Source: Bicyclus anynana | Lineage: Eukaryota > Arthropoda > Insecta > Lepidoptera > Nymphalidae | Reading direction: 5' to 3' | DNA: 64,000 bases | NCBI RefSeq assembly: GCF_947172395.1 | Contig: NC_069104.1 | Location: 10,815,355 to 10,879,354 of the forward strand | In this document: positions 52,411 to 63,935 of the stretch, in pieces | Layout of the letters: each line of letters starts with the position of its first letter | How positions within the stretch are numbered: position 1 is the first letter of the stretch | Translations under genes and position numbers: made by a program | The notes under the pieces: model-generated | What the model saw: only the letters and a program-made list of their open reading frames with translations | Database searches by the model: none | Told to the model about the DNA's origin: nothing

Positions 52411-52599
52411 TTATAGATGCTTAGATATCTGCGCTTATTATGGCAAGGTGGAAACCTCGAGGTCCGTACCTACATTAAATTATTTCCTCATAATTTCTAG
52501 CATTTTATCTAATAGTGATTGTGCAAATAAAAATAAAAGAAAATAAAATATTCAATCATGCAACTTTAAAATATTGTGAAAGTGAACTTTTAAATAAAT

Positions 52600-52835
52600 A
52601 AACGACATCTATTGTAAAACATGGCTACTGTGACTAAGTGGTGTGCGTAGTGATAATTTGCGTTGTGATGTTTTGTGCCGTTACGAGATGGCACTACCGT
52701 CGCCGTTGCGCCAGCGCCAGTTAACATGGATTGTGGAAATCGGCGAAGTTTCGCCCTATAAAACTGGGCCCTATGAAATACATCTCAACAACAGCAAATG
52801 TAAGTAAAATTATTTTATTATTTTTTTTACAGGTA
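52600..52835 (+). promoter_or_regulatory. Possible core promoter with splice-like signals
   Basis: A GC-richer stretch (52675-52745), TATAAAA at 52757-52763, and an AAAT|GTAAGT donor-like site at 52799-52805. A TTTTTTTTACAG acceptor-like site lies at 52820-52831. The spacing is too short for a normal intron between them. Low support. Confidence 0.2.
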
Positions 52836-53023
52836 AAAACAACGAAAGCCAGCCAACATATAAAATTGAACACTTTTTCATGCATTGAGCGCCAGTTGTA
52901 TGACTTATATTATGGTTTAAGTAGGTACATAAGTAATTACCCTTAAAATAATTAATAATATTAATTTAAGCCTACGCTGAATTCCAGTTTCTTGTTTAAA
53001 ACTATCATGCTATTATTAATACA

Positions 53024-53295
53024 GCCGTGATAGCCCAGTGGATATGACCTCAGAGTCCGATTCCGGAGGTTGTGAATTCAAATCCGGTCCGAAGCTTGTA
53101 CCTGTGACTCAAACGGTGAAGGAAAAACACCGTGAGGAAATCTGCATACCAGAAAATTTGTGAATTCTGCTAATCCGCATTGGGACAGCGTAATTGACTA
53201 TTGACCTAACCTAACCCCTCTCATTCTGAGAGGAGACTGGAGCTCAGCAGTGAGCCGAATATGGGGTGGTAATAACTTAGACCATTAATAACATG
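53024..53295 (+). repeat. tRNA-derived SINE, family B
   Basis: 'gtgatagcccagtggatatg', 'gattccggaggttgtgaatt', 'tgctaatccgcattgggaca', 'gagctcagcagtgagccgaa'. Confidence 0.85.
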
Positions 53296-53499
53296 ATGAT
53301 GATGCTATTGTTATTTTAAATAGTATTCTGATAAATTATTAAGGGTTCCGTTTTTGTACTACGTGCGTTCGGACTTAAACTAGGTATAAAAATTAGATTG
53401 TTAAACAATTAACAATCAACTGTAATTTAAATTACTATAACCACAGATGTTATCTGTTTGATACTTCAATTCCTCAATTCCTCCGAGTCGTACGTAACT

Positions 53500-53909
53500 G
53501 TAAATAGAGTGTTTTTAATCTGTACATACGACAGCCGACGTGCGCGGCTAGCGGCAGCCTTCCTGTCACTTTGTTTGAAGTTTCGAAGTTTTCAACTTGT
53601 TTGTAAATTGGAATTTCGTTTCGCTGCTGTCCGCGATAATGAATTTTACACTTTTAATTGCTTTTTTCATCAATTCCCGGGTGTGAAAGTGATAAAAGTG
53701 CTTAAAACTTGTGTAAAATCACCGTTTACAAACTATCGGATAGAGTTCGTGAAAAGTTTTGTGATTGTTTCAAAGTTTGGAATAAGTTTTCAGTGGGAGT
53801 GGTTTTGTGTTGTCATGTCTAAGAAAGTTGGTATCATCACTTAAACTTGGCCCAAAAGCAGATTATCTGGCGGAGATAATTTTTAAGAAGATGGAGCCGA
53901 GTTGTGTGG
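53500..53909 (+). CDS. Candidate first exon (5' UTR plus start codon) of a plus-strand gene
   Basis: 53500-53890 is less AT-rich than the surroundings and lacks repeats. At 53891 an ATG in good context (A at -3, G at +4) opens MEPSCV and runs into a consensus donor G|GTGAGT at 53910, phase 1. A short upstream frame lies at 53815-53844. The coding part would be 53891-53909 only. No promoter element was assigned and no downstream exon of matching phase was proven. The pattern fits the 5' end of a gene with a long first intron, possibly extending past the window. The 128-codon frame at 53458-53844 is not favoured. Confidence 0.35.
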
Positions 53910-55465
53910 GTGAGTGAACTAATTTAGAACATGCGACTCGCTTGAGCGCCACAGCGTTCAAAAGCAATCGTATTACTTAACTCTTCAAGTTGTTAAGACC
54001 TTGATTCCGGCGTTTTATGTCTACTTATGATGCAATTATGTATCGCGCCATAAAGTTACGCATAATACATGTTTTAGTTGTACTTTTTTAAGTGGTAACC
54101 AGGAGCGATATCTTATCTCCGCTATGCAGGTAAATATTTGATAAAGTAATAAAGACAGACTCCTCTGACTCTTAGATTATCCAATAGTTTGATTAGAGAT
54201 TTTGTGATACTGAAAAAGTGTATTTAGGTCAATAATGTAGATTCTTTTAGCAAAATTATTAGTTTTATTAAAATACAGGTTATTAGTTTTAGTTATTTTC
54301 ATTGTAATTTAAATGTCTGCATAGGATTGATTTAGTTATTTAAAGCACAAATGAAATATTTATTTTAATAATTTAGTATAGAAATATTGCTATTGTTGCA
54401 TAGTTCTGTATTTTTAATATTAATAAATAACTAAGATTAAAAGTTCTCACATACAAAAACTCCATAAAAACACAAAAGCAGACTGCAAGAACAGATAAAC
54501 AGTCTAGTCAAATTGATAATGCCTGGTAAGAGCAAAAGGCTAAAGCGATCCACCATGGAAGAGTTGCTTGGTGGACAGTAACCAATGTATGACCACAACA
54601 CGAAGAGGTTCTAATGAAACAGCCTTCAACCTAAATAATAAATAAAATCCTTTTGTATCAAAAAAAATTACCTCGTAGTAACTGATCACTGATGGATTTA
54701 ACTAAACAAAAGATAAAATGAAGACCTCATGTACCAACACCAATTGAATAAGAAACTTTACATCTGCTGATCTGGACAAAAAATATTCAAATCTGAATTC
54801 ACAGATCTACAATTAATAGTTGGGCAGATCATTGCTGCTAAATATATTTCACACAAATCACAGACCTAACTATTTTTAAATGCATGAACATTATATATGT
54901 CCCACTGTTTGTAGTGTCGCCTGACATAGGCCTCTTTCAATTGCCTCCATTGCACCCTGTCAGCAGCAACTCTGGTTCAGCAAGACCCCAGAATTAGGTG
55001 GATATTGTCATCCCACCTCCTTATTGGACTTCCATGTTGTCTGGTACCATCTCTTGGTTACCAGAATGTTACTTGCTTGTATAAACTGTAAACATTACAA
55101 ACATAATATAACTTATTTATACCAAAGGTGGTTTGAAATATAATAATAATTGAATGCATGAATATTTTAAATAAATGAATTTTCATAGCTTTACAGGCAT
55201 AGATAATTTAGGGTGCTATACCACAGTTGTGACTGCACCAGTCATTTAGCTAGTTTACTTCAAGAATGAATAAGAGTAATTAACTAAGAGGCTAGCAAAG
55301 AACAAGTTAAAATATATTTGGACTTTTCCTTTGCTAGCACAGACATTATAATGTCTCTAAAGGTTGATACAATCCTGGCAAGCCAGATTTTAATGTTGTT
55401 TATAACTGTCAAACTATTTCATATTTACCTCAGCATGTTAAGTTTTCTATGCTGATCAATTAATT
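53910..55465. other. Spacer with a LINE-like remnant
   Basis: 54895-55080 ('gcctgacataggcctctttc', 'aattgcctccattgcaccct', 'tggacttccatgttgtctgg') resembles an inverted LINE C-terminal region. The rest is AT-rich with no exon recognised. It would be intronic if the 53.9-kb exon is real. Confidence 0.4.
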
Positions 55466-55467
55466 AC

Positions 55468-55700
55468 TAACGGACACCCCCGAAACTTTTTCCGCGTGAA
55501 ACCATATAATACCCTACATCTACCCTACCCCTACCCTATTCCTACCTTACCTCTACCCTACCCCTATTCAATCCCTATGCTACCATAAGTATCCTATCCA
55601 TCTCCCGTCTCTAAGCTACCTCTCCATCAATTTTCAGCCAAATTGGTGCAGCTGTTCTTGTGTTATAAGTAGTGTAACTAACACAACTTCCTTTTATATT
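55468..55700 (+). repeat. Short retroelement with internal CCTAC-type minisatellite, copy 2
   Basis: 'actaacggacacccccgaaa' then 'ctaccctacccctaccctat' and similar units (55510-55620), then 'gccaaattggtgcagctgtt' and 'ttatattatta'. Same arrangement as 37207-37645 with a shorter array. Confidence 0.85.
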
Positions 55701-57335
55701 ATTAACATGTGACAAGTGAATTTCACATTATCATCCAGAGCCCTCCAACCTGCATTGGAGCAATGGGGTGGGTCTGAGCGCCTTATTTAATTTTTTATAA
55801 GAAAGAGGGAGGTCTGACCCTGTAAATTTTATCGTTAATAGTTGCCTAATAATAGCCTAATAAAGCTAATACTTGTAAATTGTGCCAAATAAAGTTAATT
55901 GTTGCCTAATATGTGATCTAAATTGTCTTAATAAATGCATCTCTTTGTAAACACACAGGTTGGCAACAGTATTATAAATACAACAGTTAGCACTGCATAT
56001 TTGTCATGCCCCAATTCTGTTAAAGAAAGCAAACTTAAATCTCTTAGACACCTCAGCTTACAAAATATCAAGTTCTGTTTTGCACAGGATTATGTGTAAT
56101 GCAGTATAGTTACGGTTTCATGTTACAGCTTTATGTAACTTATGTAATGTGACACTGGGTGCCTATTTCACTTTCAATACTACTTTTAGTTACTTTGAGT
56201 GAATTTATTTGAATTAATTCTATTTTCAATTTCATTTTCATCACTATCAGCTGATGAGTTCTCTTGCACGTTCTTCAAAATACCATAGCCTTGAACCCCG
56301 TGCCCCATTCAACAGTTTCTTGTCCTTAATGTCATGGGCCCACCAATTATAAATAAAGAAAGATAATATTTAATACAAAGTGATAATTTTATTAGATATT
56401 TTTTATGGGACATATTTGTTATCTCTCTCTCCCCAGTCGGTCCCTCATGACTGAAGATCAGGACCATCTTTCAGTATATAATGCTCTTCCATCAAGTACA
56501 GACGCTGGCCATTTGGATGGCACTATAAAAGGTGTAGGCTCCTGTTTCCTTGAGATGATCCGACCATTGGGTTGAAGATCGTCGCCGTTTGCCTTTTACA
56601 CTTTTCACTACATTATTTTTTCCAAGTAGTCATTATCAGGAACACAATCTAGATGTTGTCTACTTATAAGAAAAACGCTCTACCACCATGATTCGATAAA
56701 TTCATAAGTTTGTTTGACTTGCCATGAATATCACATACACAAACTTTGAGAAAAGGTCATGAATAAATATTTTGTTCCTGGATCCAAATACAATACATTA
56801 ATGATGTCACTTTACTGCTACATCGAAAGCGGAGTGGTCCTTCCAAAGAAAAATAGACTTAGTTGAAACGTCTTAGCTTCAAATGGACATACAGTGACTA
56901 AAACAATACTCTATTAAAATAAATTAAGGCAAAGTCGATAACCCCTGACACCGCGTGTCTGTGTGCGTGAAAATTACATATAGTGACGTCATGATCATGA
57001 CACCAATTTTTTGAGACAATTTACTGTGATATTGAAGATTATCAACAGCACACAAGTGTTCTTCAGATAGCGTGGGTACGGTGACAGTCACTTGTATGAC
57101 GTAACTAACATAATATGTAATACGAACTATTATCGTGAATCGCGGCAAACTTTCAAGAGTGAAACTAACTGTCACCCGCACCATCCTACATGAAACGAAC
57201 TCTACACAACACGTAGAGAAATTAATCATAAATATTTATAATAAAAATAAAAGTGCCTGTCTGTGATTTTAAAATAACTACATTTTGTCAAGTGATGAGA
57301 GTTAATCTAACTTTTCTTAAAATCTTCTCTATCTG
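55701..57335. other. Spacer, no gene; repeat-like segments
   Basis: 55735-55830 ('tccaacctgcattggagcaa', 'gagggaggtctgaccctg') and 56430-56600 ('ctgaagatcaggaccatctt', 'catttggatggcactataaa') look retroelement-derived. 57065-57180 has a loose inverted pair, 'gtacggtgacagt' and 'actgtcacccgcac'. Confidence 0.4.
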
Positions 57336-57339
57336 TCTA

Positions 57340-57510
57340 TCTGTTTGTCCGGGCTGATTTCTGGAACCGCTCAACCGATTTTAACGAGACTTGCACTGGT
57401 ATATAGAGGAAGTCATAGAGCAACTAGGCTACTTTTTGTCCTGGAAAAATACACGGTTCCCGCGGGATTTGTGGAAAACTAAATTACACGAATATGAAGT
57501 CTTGGATACA
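57340..57510 (-). repeat. Short retroelement, inverted
   Basis: 'ccgctcaaccgattttaacg', 'gtcctggaaaaatacacggt', 'tcccgcgggatttgtgg'. This matches the 45645 family in reverse. Confidence 0.75.
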
Positions 57511-57804
57511 AACCTTATTTTGGGGCTTGACCATTTTGTTAGGCTGAAGTTATTGTAGAACCTATTAGAAAGCTAATCCGGCTCTACGAGATTTACCTAA
57601 TGAAAGAGTTGCACATCCAAGAAACTACCATACTATGACATACCTAGAAAAAGAGATATTCTAGCATTTTTCTATATTTCCTTCTTATTTATAGGGGACA
57701 GATATATGATGAAACGCTTCCAGAAAATAGTTACTGCTTTGTGTTAACGATGTTTCGCATTGCCAAGTCTGACATAGTATCTGAAATGTTGTAAAAAATA
57801 TAAG

Positions 57805-57985
57805 ACATTCCCTTTCCCGTAAGAATACTGGGATAATATACGAGTATAGCCTATACCTATAGCCTTCCTCGATAAATGGGCTAACTAACACTGAAAGATT
57901 TTTTCAAATCGGACCAGTAGTTACTGAGATTAGCGCGTTCAAACAAACAAACAAACTCTTCAGCTTTATAATATTATAGTATAGA
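57805..57985 (+). repeat. Short retroelement, TATAATATTAGTATAG type
   Basis: 'attccctttcccgtaagaat', 'gggctaactaacactgaaag', 'gaccagtagttactgagatt', 'ctttataatattatagtata'. Confidence 0.85.
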
Positions 57986-58159
57986 TATGAGAGAGAGTAT
58001 GCTTTGATTTATAAGCACTGGGGTTTGATCTAAATGTTCATAAACGCAGAATACCGCCGGCTCCGAGATTTATATTAAAAATCTCTCGAGCGTGTTATAC
58101 TCGAAGTTGTTCCATATTTCGTAGCCTAATGAAAATATAGTACAAGTAATTTACTTTAT

Positions 58160-58215
58160 TTTCAAGTGCTTGTAAACTGAGCCTACTTTAAATAAATGAA
58201 TTTTGAATTTTGACA
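58160..58215 (+). repeat. LINE 3' tail
   Basis: 'caagtgcttgtaaactgagc' then 'aaataaatgaattttgaatt'. It ends about 50 bases before a splice-acceptor-like site. Confidence 0.85.
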
Positions 58216-58265
58216 TGTTTCTTGTCTTGGCAAGAACTTGCATCTCCTTACCCTTTCTACCACAG

Positions 58266-58388
58266 AAAAGCAAGACGTCGGGAACGGTGCCACCAATAGC
58301 TGGGTATGTGGTGGCACTCTTGGTGGATAATCTAGGCAACTCGGACAAAGGCGTCTATGCTTTGACCTATAATTTGAACACCTTCAAG
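58266..58388 (+). CDS. Candidate internal exon of an unrecognised gene
   Basis: A 123-bp segment, open in one frame, bounded by a strong acceptor (CCCTTTCTACCACAG, ending 58265) and a donor AAG|GTAAAA (GT at 58389). It starts and ends in phase 0 and encodes 41 residues, including TVPPIAGYVVALLVDNLG and GVYALTYNLNTFK. No family was recognised. Its phase does not join directly to the 53.9-kb exon (phase 1), so if both belong to one gene another exon must lie between. It could also be a stray open stretch. The minus-strand frame over it is considered a shadow. Confidence 0.45.
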
Positions 58389-58499
58389 GTAAAAGTGAAT
58401 TGACATCTTCTAGGCAAGTGCAAGCTACAACCTCATCAGCTGTGGTGTGCACTTCAAATATGCAATAATGCAATGTTTACCATGATGATTCATTACAAA

Positions 58500-58600
58500 T
58501 CGACCATTACGACCAAGCCTCAGAACCATAAGTCATCACTGGCAACAGGCACTGTTCGAAGACTTTTGTCTTCAGGCACTGAGGAATATCGGACGATATA
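58500..58600 (-). pseudogene. RTE-like LINE C-terminal fragment
   Basis: 'ctcagaaccataagtcatca', 'ggcaacaggcactgttcgaa' and 'gaggaatatcgga' match 61815-61885. Confidence 0.75.
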
Positions 58601-59158
58601 TTAAATTTTTTGTTTAGTTTAAAAATAAATGAACATGTCAACATTCAGGGTTGTTAAAATGTACGCCAACGTCGAAGGATGTCGTTTATTGACGGAAATG
58701 AATGTTTTGACAGCCGGCGCAAGAGTTGCACTAAACGGCCCATAGAAACTTGCTGCTTGCTACTTTATGAACCATTGGTAGAGTCAATACATATAGATTG
58801 TTTTTAAAGTGCATGTAATAAAGCTTACTCGATCTATGTGAAAATAATTTGAACTGGTGGTAGTCGTTACTTACAGAAATTGTTTTTCAATAGTGTATGT
58901 AACAAAGCTTATTTGATATTTGTGAATATAATTTGAAATAAGGTAATAATGAATATGTAAATATTTACCTTGGCCACGCCATAATTTGAGAACGACTTTA
59001 CAAATCAAAAACTTTGGAGGAGGTTCTTATTTTTAAGGAACGATAAATTTAGTAAATCGTACAAACAATAGAAAAATTTCCGAAAATTTCACTATTATTG
59101 GAATTTATTGTAATTGATTAGATCCCCTAAATAAATTATTATTTATTTTTACAGTAGG
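58601..59158. other. Spacer with LINE tail fragments
   Basis: 58785-58860 and 58885-58945 carry 'gtgcatgtaataaagcttac'-like LINE tail pieces. Segments flanking the SINE-B copy (58960-59155 and 59510-59700) match each other ('cttggaggaggttctt', 'acaaacaatagaaaaattt', 'taaataaattattatttatt'). Confidence 0.55.
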
Positions 59159-59159
59159 T

Positions 59160-59470
59160 CATCATCATTATTAACCCATATTCGGCTCACTGCTGAGCTC
59201 GGGTCTCCTCTCAGAATGAGGGGGGTTATAGTCCACCACGCTGGCCCAATGCGGATTGGCAGACTTTACACACGCAGAGAATTAAGGAAATTCTCTGATA
59301 TGCAGGTTTCCTCACGATGTTTTCCTTCACCGTTTGAAATTTCGTGATATTTAATTTCTTAAAATGCACACAACTGAAAAGTTGGAGGTGCTTGCCCAGA
59401 CCCGGATTCGAACCCAACACCTTCCGGAATCGGAGGCAGAGGTCACATCCACTGGGCTATCACGGCTCTT
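59160..59470 (-). repeat. tRNA-derived SINE, family B, full length
   Basis: Inverted: 'cggctcactgctgagctcgg', 'caatgcggattggcagactt', 'ccggattcgaacccaacacc' to 'ccactgggctatcacggct'. It lies between two near copies of a ~200-bp AT-rich segment. Confidence 0.9.
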
Positions 59471-59727
59471 AATGTATGTAAATATAATTTAAAAGTAATA
59501 ATTAATATGCAAATATTTACCTTCGCCGCGCCATAATTTGAGAACAACTTAAAAGATCAAAGACTTTGGAGGAGGTTCTTATTTTTATGAAACGGTAAAT
59601 TTAGAAAAAAGTACAAACAATAGAGAAATTTCCGAAACTGAACTATTATTTTAATTTATTGTAACTAGATTACCTAAATAAATTATTATTTATTATTACA
59701 GTAGGTACCTAATATAAACTATTCATA

Positions 59728-59916
59728 ATGTCAGCCATTGACGAACAAGTTATCTCACATGCCCGCAGCGCTAATGGCTTGAAAACCGATAAAACTGATC
59801 GATTGTTGGTCACGATCATCATGATGTCATGCACATCACAACCAACACACGATCAGTTTTATCGGTTGTCAAGCCGTAAGCACTGCAGGCATGTGAAATT
59901 ACTTGATCGTCAGTAG
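59728..59916. repeat. Foldback element with ~75-bp arms
   Basis: The left arm 'gtcagccattgacgaacaag', 'aatggcttgaaaaccgataa', 'aactgatcg' pairs with the right arm 'cgatcagttttatcggttgt', 'caagccgtaagcactgcagg', 'acttgatcgtcagta'. The loop has 'gatcatcatgatgtc'. A single arm is at 11890-11990. Confidence 0.85.
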
Positions 59917-60855
59917 ATTACATAATACGTCATAAGAAGAACATCTAAGTAACACACAAAGAAACATTAGTTTTTTTGTATTTCTCTTAAGACAGATTAC
60001 GACTAACCTCAACAAACTCTCAGAATGGTGACAAATGATACGCAAACAAACTACGCGGCGTTAGCCCGTCATTGAAGAGGAAGCACGTGTCACTCGGTTA
60101 CGGGAAACAGTTAGTTGGTTACAATGATGTATGCATAAGTGTTAGGACAACGTCACACTTACAACACACCACTCGAATCGTCGTACCCACTTAAAACAGC
60201 ATTAAAGAATATTTCAAATTGCACGGCGAGTATTTATTCAACGATCATCGCTCATTTGTCGTGTCATCGTTTTTATTTTCTTGTAGTTGTTCTTGTACCT
60301 GACGAAAAATTGACAACTTATTCACATAAGTTTTCGCCATTTTTCGTCAGCTCAATAAACAATATTCAAAATAAAGACGTTATTAATTTTCATGATAACA
60401 AATCCCTGATAAGCGACGAGAACAGAGTTTATTTTTAATTTGCGATTTTAATTCAAAGGAGGCTTTTCAACTTTATCCTCTTCCTCAATCCTTTCATGTC
60501 ATCATTTTGAGGAGGCTATGGCTTTAATCCACCACGTTGTTTCACTGGGATAGGGGTTGATCAATATTAATAGCGTGACAGAAATAAAATGCCACTTCGC
60601 CATTGCGCTCCGTCATGAGATCGTTGCCCCTTAACGGCATATAAAAAAAGTTTTGAATCTGGAATGGAGTTTACAAGTGACATGCGTAGTATAAAGTGTG
60701 TTTCTGTTATAAAGTTTACGATTTATATGATGAGCCGCATACGGTTTGAATGATGAGTGTGTGATGGCATTCGTGACTTGACTGATCGTTTGCTAGCTAC
60801 AGGTTCATACTCGCATCAGTCACGGTAACTTCAAGACAATCCTTTCATGTCATCA
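59917..60855. other. Spacer, no gene seen
   Basis: The 99-codon frame at 60139-60438 has no supporting signal. No repeat was assigned. Confidence 0.35.
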
Positions 60856-60857
60856 TT

Positions 60858-60972
60858 TTGACGGCCTCCGTGGCGCAGTGGTATGCGCGGTGGATTAACA
60901 AAAACGGAAGTCCTGAGTTCGATCCCCGGCTGGGCAGATTGAGATTTTCTTAATTGGTCCAGGTCTGGCTGT
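60858..60972 (+). repeat. SINE family A, 5' part
   Basis: Full tRNA-like head ('ggcctccgtggcgcagtggt', 'gagttcgatccccggctggg'), then 'gagattttcttaattggtcc', truncated at 'aggtctggct'. Confidence 0.9.
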
Positions 60973-61420
60973 GATTACGAGTGAAAAATTGTTAGATGTT
61001 ACGGGTCTATAGGTTATTAGTCTAAGACTGATAAACTCATCATGATGATGATTTATTCGATGTCAAACTTTGCTAAGATAGGTTATCTATATTTCAAAAC
61101 AGACATATCTACAAACATCTATCTCCCGTTCCTTCGAGAATTTCCTCCTGTTCATAAATGTACGTATAAGTTAAAAATAGTCACCTCTACGCGTCGATTT
61201 AATGAGTTTTGTCATGTTGTTTGTCCATTCGTTGTTCGCTTTGTAAATTAGAAAAAACATTATGGTACTGATATATACTATGATATTTCACGAGGAGTCA
61301 AGTCATTTATTTAGCTTCGTAGCAATTCTCGGGAAAACACCGCTGTAGATGTATTATTAAAGAGTCTCAAAGTGTGGCTAACCTAAGTGTCTCTTAGTTT
61401 TTTAAAAATGTATAAATCGT
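60973..61420. other. AT-rich spacer, no gene
   Basis: No exon or repeat assignment. Confidence 0.4.
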
Positions 61421-61465
61421 AACAGACGCCTCGCGGTTTCACCCGCATTTCCGTGGCAATACGGG

Positions 61466-61890
61466 GTTCATCATATCAGCCGATGGACGTCCACTGCAGG
61501 ACATAGGCTTTTTGTAGGGACTTCCAAACATCACGATACTGAGCCACCTGCATCCAGCGAATCCTGCGACTCGCTTGATGTCGTCAGTCTACCTGGTGGG
61601 GGGTCGGCCAACACTGCGCTTACTAGTGCGGGTTCGCCATCCCAGCACTTTGGGACCCCAACGTCCATTGGCTCTTTGAACTATGTGCCCCGCCCATTGC
61701 CACTTCAGCTTCGCAACTCGTTGAGCTATGTCGGTGACTTTGGTTCTTCTGCGGATCTCCTCATTTCTGATTCGATCACGCAGAGATACTCCTAACATAG
61801 CTCGTTCCATCACCAAGTCTCGGAACCATAGGTCATCACTGGCAACACGCACTGTTAGAAGACTTTTTGCATTGAGGAATTTCGGACGAA
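61466..61890 (-). pseudogene. RTE-like LINE reverse transcriptase C-terminus
   Basis: On the minus strand the frame from about 61852 reads through LGVSLRDRIRNEEIRRRTKV, IAQRVAKLKWQWAGHI and GPKVLGWRTRTSKRSVGRPP. After a frame change it continues toward 61469 with WTDDIKRVAGSRWMQ. This is the characteristic tail of lepidopteran endonuclease-reverse transcriptases, likely RTE clade by recognition. The RT core is missing (5' truncation), and one frame break is visible near 61589. Related fragments lie at 25664 and 58500. Confidence 0.8.
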
Positions 61891-63260
61891 CAGATGTCGC
61901 GAAGTTTCCGGAATGCAGCTCAGCCGTTACGGGGTTAAAGCCTTGTATTTTCAGTTTTGTATTTTATGACCTTGGAAACCCTGTATATAATAATTATGTT
62001 CATGATAATAGTTACCTGTAGTCAATGAATAAATATTGCACCTGTGCGTTAATCTCACCATGAGATTGGCCGAAAAGAAAAACATTTCAGTCGGGAGCAT
62101 ATTATAATTATTATATAGAAATAAAATATCACAGAACTTGTAATACGAGAACCATAATATAATTCTTTCACACGACTTTCACGTACTAAACAGGCCCAAT
62201 AAGGCACTCGAACCACGTTCTGGAGTAGGTTATACTGCGGTAGATTTTTTCTCGTGTGTTTTCGAGAAAAACTTAATTGAATCCCACAATGTTACCGAAT
62301 GTTAGCATTTATAAAGGGGTTTTGGAAAGTTCTGTTATATGGTAACTCATCTTGCTTTTCCATATTTTATATTAGCTGCACCTCAGGAATTAGTTTGCCT
62401 AGATCCTGGTGGAATATCAGTGTATTGGAATTCTATTCTAGTGACTATCTCTGTAACAAAGTTCATGTAGATTATTTCAGCCATTGAGTAACGAACATTC
62501 ATAATTAGTACTTTTCTGTAATTTTATTACATTGTTTGCGCGTGTTCCATAAGAAGCCATTGTACCGTATAAATAGTTAATGGATTTATTTTTCCCAACG
62601 AAATATTTCGGTTTCCTAAACACGTAGACAGAGAAGTTTAATAGACAAATATATATAGCAACCCTAAACAAAATAATTTGTGCTCGATTTCTGTAAAGAT
62701 CCAATTAATAAAAGACAGTAAGGTTCGATATTAGGTGTAATAACGCAAGACGTATTCTCAAGCACTACGACGGGTTAAACAAGTTTGACAATCTTCAATT
62801 AGTAATGTTTTTTTTTAAAATTACATTTATATTAAAAAGACGAAAGATTGTATTTAAGTGTGTGTGTTTGTTACCATCACGCCCGAAACTACTGAACGGG
62901 TTTGTAGCGTGTTTTGTATTTAAAATTTAAAATAACGTTAAAATCGAATATCATTTGGCATACCACTCAGTTGTCTATTTATTTCTCTGTCTACGCCTAA
63001 CTATGATATTAAATGGCACTAGTTGGCTAAAAACAAAACAAGGCACAGCATCATTAAAGGATGACTCGTTTATGTCAGTTGTAAAATCTTAAATGATACA
63101 ATTTGCTGGTTGAGTTGCCGCAATGACAAATGCTTCTGAAGGCGACGTGATTAGCGTGTGAGACTGATTGTTTGATGAATGACTTCACACATGCCACTGT
63201 TGCTCAAATTGCGGTGAAACGACGATGAAACGGTTAAGGGCAAGTGCACACATCCGGCTA
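61891..63260. other. AT-rich spacer, no gene
   Basis: Small open frames at 62299-62487 and 62477-62704 lack supporting signals. No repeat was assigned except a possible retroelement fragment at 62860-62920. Confidence 0.4.
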
Positions 63261-63265
63261 CTTTG

Positions 63266-63765
63266 CCAGCCTCCGTGGCGCAGTGGTATGCGCGGTGGAA
63301 ATACAAGACAGAGGTGGGCAGATTGAGTTTTTCTTAATTGGTTTAGGTCTGGCTGGTGGGAGGCTTCGACTGGCTAGCTACCACCCTACCGGTAAAGTCG
63401 CACCGCCAATGGATTAAGGCTGGTTTTAGAGTCACGCTGTCAAGACGCTGACCATCGGCGCTGACAGGCGAAATGTATGAACTCGTAGGGAGCGTTTCAG
63501 AATAACGCGTAGCTGTCAGCGCGTGCGGTGGTCGGCGCGCTAAGCGCTGAGCTGTCAGCGCCGACGGTCAGCGAGACTCTAAAACCAGCTTTATCGTTCC
63601 GGTACGATGTTGTGTAGAAACCGAAAAAGGTGTGTATCCTTGTGGATTTTCATCCTACTCCTAACAAGTAAGTCCGCTTCCATCTTAGATTGCATCATCA
63701 CTTACCATCAGGTCAGCTTCTAGTCAAGGGCTAACTTGTAACAAATAAAAAAAATAATAAGAACA
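63266..63765 (+). repeat. SINE family A split by a MITE
   Basis: Head 'gcctccgtggcgcagtggta' (box B region partly deleted: 'agaggtgggcagattgag'), body 'ggtctggctggtgggaggct', 'accgccaatggatta', then the insertion. The body resumes 'tcgttccggtacgatgttgt' and runs to the tail 'caagggctaacttgtaacaa'. Confidence 0.9.
63417..63590. mobile_element. 174-bp PIF/Harbinger-like MITE nested in the SINE
   Basis: Terminal inverted repeats AGGCTGGTTTTAGAGTC and GACTCTAAAACCAGCT, with inner inverted blocks 'gctgaccatcggcgctgaca' and 'gtcagcgccgacggtcagc'. The flanking TTA (63414-63416 and 63591-63593) is a target duplication: uninterrupted SINE copies read 'gcgatTTAgcgttccgg' at this point. The 3-bp TTA duplication suggests PIF/Harbinger. 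It is GC-rich and has no coding frame. Confidence 0.85.
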
Positions 63766-63799
63766 TGTCCTGTGTACTAGGTGTAGGTGTTTCAAATAA

Positions 63800-63935
63800 A
63801 TTAAAAATATACCGATTTTAAAAATTCCTTTACCACTTGAAAGCTACGTTATTTGTGAGTGTCATTAGCAATTTTTTATTCTTGTAATCTCACGGGAACG
63901 GGAACTACGCATGAAACCGCAAGACGTGGGTTAGT
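63800..63935 (-). repeat. Short retroelement, inverted
   Basis: 'accacttgaaagctacgtta', 'cacgggaacgggaactacgc' and 'atgaaaccgcaagacg'. Confidence 0.8.

Noticed and set aside
53458..53844. 128-codon gene (+)
   Set aside because: It spans a likely 5' UTR, lacks any recognisable domain, and the better start with a splice donor is at 53891.
60139..60438. 99-codon gene (+)
   Set aside because: Low-complexity-like composition in an AT-rich spacer; no supporting signal.
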